From assembly GCA_903643055.1 (NCBI GenBank), contig CAHJWV010000448.1:1-8080 (forward strand): a DNA stretch of 8,080 nucleotides, written 5' to 3'. Numbering within the stretch: the first letter of the stretch is position 1; each line of letters starts with the position of its first letter. Of the stretch, positions 1 to 8,080 are shown piece by piece. Below the pieces are notes generated by a model. It ran no database searches, was not told the DNA's origin, and saw nothing but the letters and a program-made list of their open reading frames with translations. A program made the translations under genes and the position numbers. Origin of the DNA: Burkholderiales bacterium. Its GTDB lineage: Bacteria; Pseudomonadota; Gammaproteobacteria; Burkholderiales; Burkholderiaceae.

Positions 1-837
<837 letters not shown>

Positions 838-893
838 CAGCGGGATTATCAAGGGCCCGTAAAATGCGCGGTTTTCCTCTGATGCCTGCCGCC
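838..893. promoter_or_regulatory. Compact divergent start region between speH and tkt
   Basis: Both genes must be expressed from this short stretch or from inside each other's 5' ends. On the minus strand there is a -10-like GATAAT (850-845), which would place transcription initiation close to the speH ATG at 837, giving a very short or absent leader. On the plus strand there is a -10-like TAAAAT (860-865). Neither has a recognisable -35 at 16-18 bp. An AAGGG at 851-855 could be the Shine-Dalgarno for a tkt start at 864. Both promoter calls are tentative. Confidence 0.3.
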
Positions 894-2927
894 ATGACTG
901 CCATCGTTTCCTCCACTCACCTGATGGCAAATGCCATTCGCGCCCTGGCGATGGATGCTGTCCAGCAAGCCAATTCCGGCCACCCTGGCGCGCCGATGGG
1001 CATGGCCGATATGGCCGTCGCGCTATGGAAGCGCCATCTGCGCCACAACCCCAGCAACCCGCACTGGGCCAACCGCGACCGCTTCGTGCTGTCGAACGGC
1101 CACAGCTCGATGCTGATCTACGCCGTGCTGCACTTGACCGGCTACGACCTGCCGATGAGCGAGCTGCGCAACTTCCGCCAGATGCACAGCAAGACACCGG
1201 GCCACCCGGAAGTCGGCATCACCCCTGGCGTCGAAACCACCACCGGCCCGCTTGGCCAAGGCTTCAGCAATGCCGTCGGCTTCGCGCTGGCGGAGAAGCA
1301 GCTGTCCAAGGAATTCAACCGCGACGGCCACCCGATCATCGACCACCACACCTACGTGTTCCTGGGCGACGGTTGCCTGATGGAAGGCATCAGCCATGAG
1401 GCGGCGGCCCTGGCCGGCGCCTGGAAGCTGAACAAGCTGATCGCGCTCTATGACGACAACGGCATCTCGATCGACGGCAAGGTGGCACCCTGGTTCATCG
1501 ACGACACGCCGAAGCGTTTCGAAGCCTATGGCTGGAACGTGATTGCCGCCGTCGACGGCCATGATGTCGACGCGATCGACGCGGCCATTGCCAGCGCGCG
1601 CCAGTCCGACAAGCCGACGATCATCTGCTGCAAGACCACGATCGGCAAAGGCTCGCCGAACCGTGGCGGCACCTCGAAAGCCCACGGCGAGGCGCTCGGC
1701 GCCGATGAGATCAAGCTGACCCGTGAAGCGCTGACCTGGAGCCACGAGCCCTTCGTGATTCCCGAAGAAGCCTATGAGCAATGGGATGCGCGCGCCAATG
1801 GCCTGGCCGCCGAGACGGCCTGGGTCGATGCCTTCGAGGCCTACTCGAAAGCGCACCCGGAACTCGCCGTCGAGCTGGCCCGCCGCCTCGATAACGAACT
1901 GCCCAAGGGCTGGTCGCAAATTGCGGTCGACACCGCCGTGGCCGCCCAAACCAAAGCCGAGACCGTGGCAAGCCGCAAGGCCAGCCAGATCGCCCTCGAA
2001 TCGTTCACGAAGGCCCTGCCCGAATTGCTGGGTGGCAGCGCCGACCTGACCGGCTCGAACCTGACCAACACCAGCAGCACGCCAGCCTTCCGCCTGGAGG
2101 CGGATGGCGCCTCGAACGGCGGCCGCCACATCAACTACGGCGTGCGCGAGTTCGGCATGGCCGGCATCATGAACGGCGTTGCGCTTCATGGCGGCTTCAT
2201 TCCTTACGGCGGCACGTTCCTGACCTTCAGCGACTACAGCCGCAACGCCATCCGCATGGCCGCGCTGATGAAGCTGCGCGTGATTCATGTGTTCACCCAC
2301 GACAGCATCGGCCTCGGCGAAGACGGCCCGACACACCAGTCGATCGAGCATGCGGCTTCGCTGCGCCTGATTCCCGGCCTCGATGTCTGGCGCCCTGCCG
2401 ATACCGCCGAGACCGCCGTGGCTTGGGCTTGCGCAATCGAAAACAAGCATCGCCCGAGCGCGCTGTTGCTGTCACGCCAGAACCTGCCGTATGCGCCGAA
2501 GAGCACGCTGGGCGACATCTCCAAAGGCGCTTATGTGTTGGCCGAACCCACCGAGGTCGGCCTGAAGAAAAAGGCGCAAGCGGTGATCATCGCCACTGGC
2601 TCCGAAGTGCAATTGGCGCTGCATGCCCAACAGCTGCTGGCCAAGCCCGAAAACGGCGGCATTGCCGTGCGCGTGGTCAGCATGCCCAGCAACTCGGTCT
2701 TTGACCGCCAGAACGCGGCCTACAAGTTGAGCGTGCTGCCGCAAGGCCTACCGCGCATCGCGGTCGAAATGGGCGTGACCGATGGCTGGTGGAAATATGG
2801 CTGCGCCGCAGTCGTCGGCATCGACACCTATGGCGAATCGGCCCCGGCGCCGGTGTTGTTCAAGCACTTCGGCTTCACGGCAGAGAACGTGGTCGATACG
2901 GTGAAAGTGGTGTTGGGCAAGGGCTGA
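864..2927 (+). CDS. tkt: Transketolase
   Basis: Cytoplasmic thiamine-diphosphate enzyme moving two-carbon ketol units between sugar phosphates in the pentose phosphate pathway (and the Calvin cycle where present). Numbering is from the ATG at 864 (687 aa). SGHPGAPMG is at 38-46 with the conserved His40, and NGH at 78-80. The ThDP-binding GDG (168-170) continues to the DDNG at 197-200. The ThDP-activating Glu is E429 in [14 protein letters not shown] (485-492) in the pyrimidine domain contributes substrate contacts. The C-terminal domain includes IATGSE (576-581). Start choice is open: AAGGG sits 8 nt before ATG 864, but family similarity begins around residue 21 ([11 protein letters not shown]), so ATG 894 (677 aa) is equally credible and closer to the usual length of about 665 aa. 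gap follows 101 bp downstream, probably in the same transcript. Confidence 0.97.
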   Translation: MRGFPLMPAAMTAIVSSTHLMANAIRALAMDAVQQANSGHPGAPMGMADMAVALWKRHLRHNPSNPHWANRDRFVLSNGHSSMLIYAVLHLTGYDLPMSELRNFRQMHSKTPGHPEVGITPGVETTTGPLGQGFSNAVGFALAEKQLSKEFNRDGHPIIDHHTYVFLGDGCLMEGISHEAAALAGAWKLNKLIALYDDNGISIDGKVAPWFIDDTPKRFEAYGWNVIAAVDGHDVDAIDAAIASARQSDKPTIICCKTTIGKGSPNRGGTSKAHGEALGADEIKLTREALTWSHEPFVIPEEAYEQWDARANGLAAETAWVDAFEAYSKAHPELAVELARRLDNELPKGWSQIAVDTAVAAQTKAETVASRKASQIALESFTKALPELLGGSADLTGSNLTNTSSTPAFRLEADGASNGGRHINYGVREFGMAGIMNGVALHGGFIPYGGTFLTFSDYSRNAIRMAALMKLRVIHVFTHDSIGLGEDGPTHQSIEHAASLRLIPGLDVWRPADTAETAVAWACAIENKHRPSALLLSRQNLPYAPKSTLGDISKGAYVLAEPTEVGLKKKAQAVIIATGSEVQLALHAQQLLAKPENGGIAVRVVSMPSNSVFDRQNAAYKLSVLPQGLPRIAVEMGVTDGWWKYGCAAVVGIDTYGESAPAPVLFKHFGFTAENVVDTVKVVLGKG

Positions 2928-2950
2928 TGCTGAATCGATGCAAAAGGACA

Positions 2951-4027
<1,077 letters not shown>

Positions 4028-4068
4028 GGCGCGACGTAAAGAAATTCGGGCCGCAGGCTCGTGACGAT

Positions 4069-4100
4069 AAAGTGCCGCAATCGCGGCACTTTGCTTTTTT
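4069..4100 (+). terminator. Rho-independent terminator after gap
   Basis: A perfect 10-bp stem, AAAGTGCCGC (4069-4078) with GCGGCACTTT (4083-4092), encloses the tetraloop AATC. GC and six Ts (4095-4100) follow. It lies 42 bp past the gap stop and should end the tkt-gap transcript, separating it from the lipoprotein/protease block. Confidence 0.92.
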
Positions 4101-4212
4101 GGGGCCTTGCTGTGGTGGCCTGCTGCGTAACCTCTGGTAAGGCTCGCCTGGCAGTGTTGAATCGCGCCAGCGGGCCGCCCACCGTCGTTCCATGGCATCG
4201 CATACTCCGGTC

Positions 4213-4620
4213 ATGAGAAAATCACCTGTCCTGCAAATCTGTGCGCTGCTGCTGGCCACGGCCGCCTTGGCCGCTTGTGCCCAATCAACCTCATCACCGG
4301 CCGCCAGCGCACCTGAAGCCGCGCCTGCCAAGCCGACCAAGTTCGTCAAGCGCGTATCGATCCTGACCGTCGCTGAATGGAATGATCCGGCCGTGTTCTC
4401 CGCCCGAGCGTCGCAGATCGCCGGCTTGCCGGTTCGCGACCCCAGCATGTCGTCGCCCCACTTTTTTTCGATGACCCTGATCTGCGCCGATGAACCCGCT
4501 TGCGACGCAGGCATTCAGCGCCTGACCGACGCGAAGAGCGAAGTGACCGAGGTTCGCCTGGACCTCCGGATGACCATTCCGCGCCCGTTCCGCCCGTCTG
4601 CCTCGTCGGTTGTTCAATGA
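4213..4620 (+). CDS. Small putative lipoprotein of unknown function
   Basis: I do not recognise this family. Read from ATG 4213 it is 135 aa. A positively charged start (MRK) is followed by a hydrophobic segment (about residues 6-21) and a lipobox L-A-A-C with the modified Cys at C22, so a membrane-anchored, periplasm-facing lipoprotein is likely. A Ser/Ala/Pro-rich linker (about 24-42) leads to a globular part of about 90 residues. That part contains two cysteines seven positions apart (CADEPAC, C91 and C97), which could form a disulfide, and a basic, Pro-rich end. An in-frame ATG at 4192 would only add seven residues before MRK; neither start has a visible Shine-Dalgarno. The stop overlaps an in-frame ATG of the protease reading frame (ATGA, 4617-4620), and the protease's probable start is 26 bp further on. 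The spacing suggests one operon. A role as protease partner, chaperone or inhibitor is a guess from context only. Confidence 0.72.
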   Translation: MRKSPVLQICALLLATAALAACAQSTSSPAASAPEAAPAKPTKFVKRVSILTVAEWNDPAVFSARASQIAGLPVRDPSMSSPHFFSMTLICADEPACDAGIQRLTDAKSEVTEVRLDLRMTIPRPFRPSASSVVQ

Positions 4621-4635
4621 GTGCTGAAAGGCGCC

Positions 4636-4640
4636 AAAGG
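4636..4640 (+). promoter_or_regulatory. Ribosome binding site deciding the start of the first S8 protease
   Basis: AAAGG lies 6 nt before ATG 4647. The alternative in-frame ATG at 4617, overlapping the lipoprotein stop, has no Shine-Dalgarno and would put an Arg/Glu-rich MSAERRQRIL ahead of the signal peptide. ATG 4647 is therefore preferred. Confidence 0.6.
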
Positions 4641-4646
4641 ATTCTC

Positions 4647-6665
4647 ATGAAGCTCTTGCCTGGTTGTCTTGCATCGGCTTTGCCGATTGCGGCCACGTTC
4701 CTCAGTTGTGCTGCCTGGAGTGGCGCTGCCCATGCCACCACCACGGTCACACCGACAGCCCGCGTGATCGTCAAATACAAGACGGCATCGCCCTTGATGG
4801 CGCAAGCCTTGTCGGTGGGCGGCAGCACAGCCTCACCCCAAGGACCGCAACACGCCAAGGCCCTGTCCGCGCGTGTGGCCTTGACCCTCAGCGACGGTGT
4901 CACGATCGATTCGCGCACGCAAGTACTGAAGGCCACGGGCATCACCTCCGAAGCCTTGGTGGCCAAGCTGAACAGCCAAAGCGACGTCGAATACGCCACC
5001 ATCGATCAGCGACGTTATGCATTGGGCGCACCCAACGACCCGCTTTATGCATCCGGCCAGAAAACGGCGACACCTGCCGTGGGCCAGTGGTATCTGCGTG
5101 AACCGACCACCGCCTTGCCCGCGAGCATCAATGCAGAAAATGCCTGGCTGCGCACCACCGGCCAGGGCGTGGTGGTGGCAGTGCTCGACAGCGGCGCGCG
5201 CTTCGATCATCCAGATCTCGCGACCAAGCTCTATGCAGGCTATGACTTTGTCGCTGTGTTGAAAACAGCCAATGACGGCAACGGCGACGATGCCGATGCT
5301 TCTGACCCAGGCGACTGGGTTACCAGGGCCGAAGTCGATTCGGGCGACGATGCTTTCAAAGACTGTGTGATTGAAGACAGCAACTGGCATGGTAGCCAGA
5401 CCGCCAGCCTCATCGCTGCAGCCGCCAACAACGGCGTTGGCATGGCCGGTGTCGGCGCCGATGCAATGGTGTTGCCGGTGCGTGTTCTGGGCAAATGCGG
5501 CGGCTACGACTCCGACATCGTTCGAGGTTTGCGCTGGGCTGCGGGCTTGAGCCTTGGCGACAAGACACCCGTCAATACCCACCCGGCCAAAGTGATCAGC
5601 ATGAGCCTGGGCTCTGCGGGCGATTGCAACCCCTTGTATGCAGCCGCCTTCAACGAAGTCACTGTCAAAGGTGCGGTCGTCATCGCTGCCGCAGGCAATG
5701 ACAGCTCAGCCGTCAACACGCCGGCCAATTGCCCAGGCGTGATCTCCGTCGCGGGCCTGACCCATGCCGGCCTCAAGGCAGACTATTCAAGCCTGGGTGC
5801 TGGAGTGACCATCGCGGCGCCATCGGGCGATTGCGGTGGCTCCACCGGTTGCCTCTATCCGATCCTCGCGGCAACCAACAGTGGCATCACGACACCGCAG
5901 ACCAACACGTATTCCAACGGCGTGGATTTCTCAACGGGGACAAGCTTTGCCGTGCCGCTGGTGGCGGGCGCAGCCGCACTGATGTTCTCAGCCAACCCCA
6001 ATCTCACGCCTGCAGTCTTGATCGACAAGCTGAAGAGCAGTGCTCGGAAATTTCCGACCAGCAGCGGCATATCGGCTGTCTCGGCTTGCCCTTCGTCGAC
6101 CGGGTCCACCACAGTCGCCAGCGAGTGCGCCTGCACCACCTCGACTTGCGGTGCCGGGATGCTGGATGTCAACCAAGCCGTTGCAGCCGTGGCCACAAGC
6201 GCACCGGGGGTGATTCCGGTGATTTCATTTGACGCCAGCAAGGCACGCGCAAATTCCACCCTCAAGCTTGATTCAGTCCTCACGACGCTGCCTTCCGGGC
6301 TGACCGCCACCTCTTATCAGTGGGCGGTCGTCAGTGGCAATGCGACGATTTCCACCGCCAACAACGCAGAGACGGCGACCCTGTCAACCGGAACAGCCGG
6401 CACCGTGGTGGTCAGCCTGACGCTCACCGACAACCAAGGCAAAGTGACGACGCGGCAGACCTCCATCGCTGTCAAAAGCAACCTGACCAGCATTTCACCT
6501 GGCGGTGCGAGTTCGCCGTCCAACAGCGCCGCGGAAGAAGACTCCGGCGGTGGTGCTTTGGGCGCGTATGGGCTGGTCGCTCTCGCTCTGGCCGGGTTGA
6601 CCCTGGGCCTGCAGAGGAACCTCCGGCCGCAGCGGGTGTCTACCCCGTCTCGGCAGAAGGATTGA
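4647..6665 (+). CDS. Secreted S8 (subtilisin-like) serine protease with PKD-like domain and GlyGly-CTERM-like tail
   Basis: This 672-aa precursor is a complete exported endopeptidase. A signal peptide covers residues 1-30 (cleavage likely after AAHA). An I9-like inhibitory prodomain lies at about 36-125, followed by the S8 catalytic domain at about 160-515. The catalytic triad is D181 (VAVLDSG), H248 (NWHGS) and S433 (GTSFAVP), with oxyanion-hole N351 (AAAGN). An acidic insertion, NDGNGDDADASDPGDWV (209-225), looks like a calcium-binding loop. Many Cys residues (C240, C284, C327, C362, C396, C402 and a cluster C481-C501) suggest disulfides formed outside the cytoplasm. A PKD-like beta-sandwich spans about 522-612. 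The tail is Ser-rich, then GGGALGAYG, a hydrophobic helix and basic residues (634-660), resembling GlyGly-CTERM sorting signals. Substrate unknown. The next gene is a paralogue. Confidence 0.93.
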   Translation: MKLLPGCLASALPIAATFLSCAAWSGAAHATTTVTPTARVIVKYKTASPLMAQALSVGGSTASPQGPQHAKALSARVALTLSDGVTIDSRTQVLKATGITSEALVAKLNSQSDVEYATIDQRRYALGAPNDPLYASGQKTATPAVGQWYLREPTTALPASINAENAWLRTTGQGVVVAVLDSGARFDHPDLATKLYAGYDFVAVLKTANDGNGDDADASDPGDWVTRAEVDSGDDAFKDCVIEDSNWHGSQTASLIAAAANNGVGMAGVGADAMVLPVRVLGKCGGYDSDIVRGLRWAAGLSLGDKTPVNTHPAKVISMSLGSAGDCNPLYAAAFNEVTVKGAVVIAAAGNDSSAVNTPANCPGVISVAGLTHAGLKADYSSLGAGVTIAAPSGDCGGSTGCLYPILAATNSGITTPQTNTYSNGVDFSTGTSFAVPLVAGAAALMFSANPNLTPAVLIDKLKSSARKFPTSSGISAVSACPSSTGSTTVASECACTTSTCGAGMLDVNQAVAAVATSAPGVIPVISFDASKARANSTLKLDSVLTTLPSGLTATSYQWAVVSGNATISTANNAETATLSTGTAGTVVVSLTLTDNQGKVTTRQTSIAVKSNLTSISPGGASSPSNSAAEEDSGGGALGAYGLVALALAGLTLGLQRNLRPQRVSTPSRQKD

Positions 6666-6716
6666 TTCGACACAAGCCCGGCGGGCATGCAAGATGTCTT
6701 CCGCCATGGATGGTTG

Positions 6717-6722
6717 AAGGAG
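6717..6722 (+). promoter_or_regulatory. Strong ribosome binding site of the second S8 protease
   Basis: AAGGAG at 6717-6722 lies 6 nt before ATG 6729. This supports that start over the in-frame ATG at 6750, which would still leave a signal peptide. It suggests efficient, independent initiation despite the short 63-bp gap to the upstream gene. Confidence 0.75.
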
Positions 6723-6728
6723 AGTCAC

Positions 6729-8080
6729 ATGCCTGCAATATCTGCCCTGATGGGTCGCGCCCTGGTCGCAGCCGCGTGGAGTTTGGGAGCTGCAGGGGTT
6801 GCGATGGCAACACCGCCCCAGGTTCATCCACTGTCGACGCGGATGGCTACGGCCCCGGTCAATGGGTTGATCGTCAAACTGAAAAATGCGTCCGCGCACG
6901 AGCGAATGAGCGCGCTCGATGCAGGCAATCTCCGCGCGGGCGAAACACGGCGGCTGCAGAAGGTGTTGACTGCTGCACGCATGACGGAAGTCCGCGTCAA
7001 GCCGTCAGGGCGCGATGCCCAGCATTTCGACTTTGGCCACCGCTTGTCGCTTGCAGAAGCAGAAGCCAAGGCGGTGCAATTGCGAGCTCAACCCGATGTC
7101 GAATGGGTTGAACTGAACCGCCGTGAGCAACTGCTGCAGTCCAGCAGCAACATCCCGAACGACTCGCTTTATGCGTATGCGTCGCCCAACGACACCGGCC
7201 AATGGTGGCTGCATCCGGACGGCGGAGCGCTGGGCGTCTTGCCGGAGAGCTGGGGGGTCCCCGATGTGCAGACGGCGTGGTTGACACAGAAAGGCTCGTC
7301 GGCCGCGATCGTCGCAGTGCTGGATACGGGCATCACGAACCATACCGAGTTGAGTGGCCGCAGCCTGCCAGGCTATGACTTTGTTTCCGATAGTGCGTAT
7401 TCGAACGATGGCGACGGCCGGGACTTCAATCCTGCCGATCCGGGCGACTGGGTCTCTGCCAGTGATCAAGCCAACAGTGCATTCACGGACTGCGACCAGC
7501 AAGACAGCTCGTGGCACGGAACCATCATCAGCGGCATCGTTGCAGCCTCGACCAACAACGTAGCAGGTGTCGCCGGCGTCAACTGGAATGGACGCGTGCT
7601 GCCGGTTCGTGTTGCCGGAAAGTGCGGCGCGGAAGTGCTGGACATCATCGACGGCATGCGCTGGGCAGCAGGGTTAGCAGTGACTGGCGCGCCGACGAAT
7701 CCTTATCCGGCGCGCATCATCAACATCAGCTTCGGTGGCGATGCGGAATGTGGCCGTGCCTATCAAGACACGATCGATGAAGTGACCGGCAAAGGTGTTG
7801 TGGTTGTCGCCGCCGCCGGCAATGCGTCGGGCGCGCTGACCCGCCCGGCCAATTGTCAGAGGGTCGTCGCCGTGGCCGCACTGGCCCGCAATGGTTTGAA
7901 AGCCGGCTACTCAAGCTTTGGGTCTCAGGTGGTCATATCGACCGTCGGCGGAAACCCGGCCGGCTCCGGAGGCTTCGATCCTTATGCTGACGACGGCTTG
8001 TTGACGATCGCCAACGCTGGCCTGACCGCTCCTGGCGCCCAGTCATACAAAAACGTCTTTGGAACAAGCTTTGCCACGCC
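6729..8080 (+). CDS. Second secreted S8 (subtilisin-like) serine protease, 3' end outside window
   Basis: 450 residues are visible and the frame is open to the window edge. A signal peptide occupies about residues 1-28 (cleavage likely after VAMA). The prodomain region (about 44-135) differs strongly from that of the upstream paralogue but has the same N-terminal beta strand (VNGLIVKLK) and an end resembling I9 inhibitors (QPDVEWVELNRRE). The catalytic domain begins near 175. D199 (VAVLDTG), H263 (SWHGT), N365 (AAAGN) and S447 (FGTSFAT) form the active site, so the visible part is catalytically intact. An acidic loop, NDGDGRDFNPADPGDWV (226-242), and four cysteines (C255, C299, C341, C376) match the first protease almost position for position, marking an old tandem duplication. 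Whether it has its own PKD-like domain or sorting tail cannot be seen. It is probably co-transcribed with the upstream gene. Confidence 0.93.
   Translation, partial: MPAISALMGRALVAAAWSLGAAGVAMATPPQVHPLSTRMATAPVNGLIVKLKNASAHERMSALDAGNLRAGETRRLQKVLTAARMTEVRVKPSGRDAQHFDFGHRLSLAEAEAKAVQLRAQPDVEWVELNRREQLLQSSSNIPNDSLYAYASPNDTGQWWLHPDGGALGVLPESWGVPDVQTAWLTQKGSSAAIVAVLDTGITNHTELSGRSLPGYDFVSDSAYSNDGDGRDFNPADPGDWVSASDQANSAFTDCDQQDSSWHGTIISGIVAASTNNVAGVAGVNWNGRVLPVRVAGKCGAEVLDIIDGMRWAAGLAVTGAPTNPYPARIINISFGGDAECGRAYQDTIDEVTGKGVVVVAAAGNASGALTRPANCQRVVAVAALARNGLKAGYSSFGSQVVISTVGGNPAGSGGFDPYADDGLLTIANAGLTAPGAQSYKNVFGTSFAT

Noticed and set aside
1023..2450. 475-aa open frame antisense to tkt
   Set aside because: It mirrors a strongly conserved transketolase in a GC-rich genome, has low-complexity Val/Ala/Gly/Arg composition and no recognisable domain; a codon-bias shadow.
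4101..4191. Possible promoter after the gap terminator for the lipoprotein/protease block
   Set aside because: A promoter is expected here, but no -35/-10 pair with acceptable spacing could be identified (TTGCTG at 4107-4112 has no partner).
4462..4468. Run of seven Ts inside the lipoprotein gene, a possible slippage site fusing it to the protease frame
   Set aside because: The frame that would lead into the protease meets a TGA stop at 4491-4493, so slippage would only truncate the protein.
4500..4646. Extension of the first protease back to ATG 4500
   Set aside because: The added residues are Arg/Pro-rich, overlap the lipoprotein gene and would bury the signal peptide; ATG 4647 has a Shine-Dalgarno.
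6676..6690. GCCC-GGC-GGGC inverted repeat between the two proteases as a terminator
   Set aside because: The stem is only 4 bp with a 3-nt loop and no T-run follows.

Overview
The window reads as chromosomal DNA of a high-GC betaproteobacterium, most likely Burkholderiales. The grounds are GC-rich third codon positions, a MurU-type sugar nucleotidyltransferase, a short SpeH-type AdoMet decarboxylase divergent from a tkt-gap pair, and type II-secretion-style subtilisins. The genus assignment is inference. No mobile element, tRNA, rRNA or CRISPR array is visible.

Left part (1-893): a leftward pair, speH followed by a murU-like gene that runs off the window. The two genes share an ATGA stop/start overlap. 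Their upstream end faces tkt across only 26-56 bp, so the divergent promoters must be packed into or around the start codons.

Centre (864-4100): tkt (transketolase) and gap (type I GAPDH) point rightwards, 101 bp apart, with an imperfect hairpin between them. A strong intrinsic terminator follows gap. Together they serve the pentose phosphate/Calvin-type and glycolytic triose pathways.

Right part (4213-8080): an accessory secretion block. It starts with a small unrecognised lipoprotein, then a complete 672-aa S8 (subtilisin-like) protease with signal peptide, prodomain, catalytic domain, PKD-like domain and a GlyGly-CTERM-like tail. A second S8 protease follows 63 bp later and is cut by the window edge just after its catalytic Ser motif. 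The three genes are closely spaced and probably co-transcribed; the two proteases are diverged paralogues.

Most of the window is recognisable housekeeping. Nothing in it proves an undescribed system. The best leads are the lipoprotein/tandem-protease cluster with its GlyGly-CTERM-like tail, the coupling of speH to murU, and the tkt-gap intercistronic hairpin.
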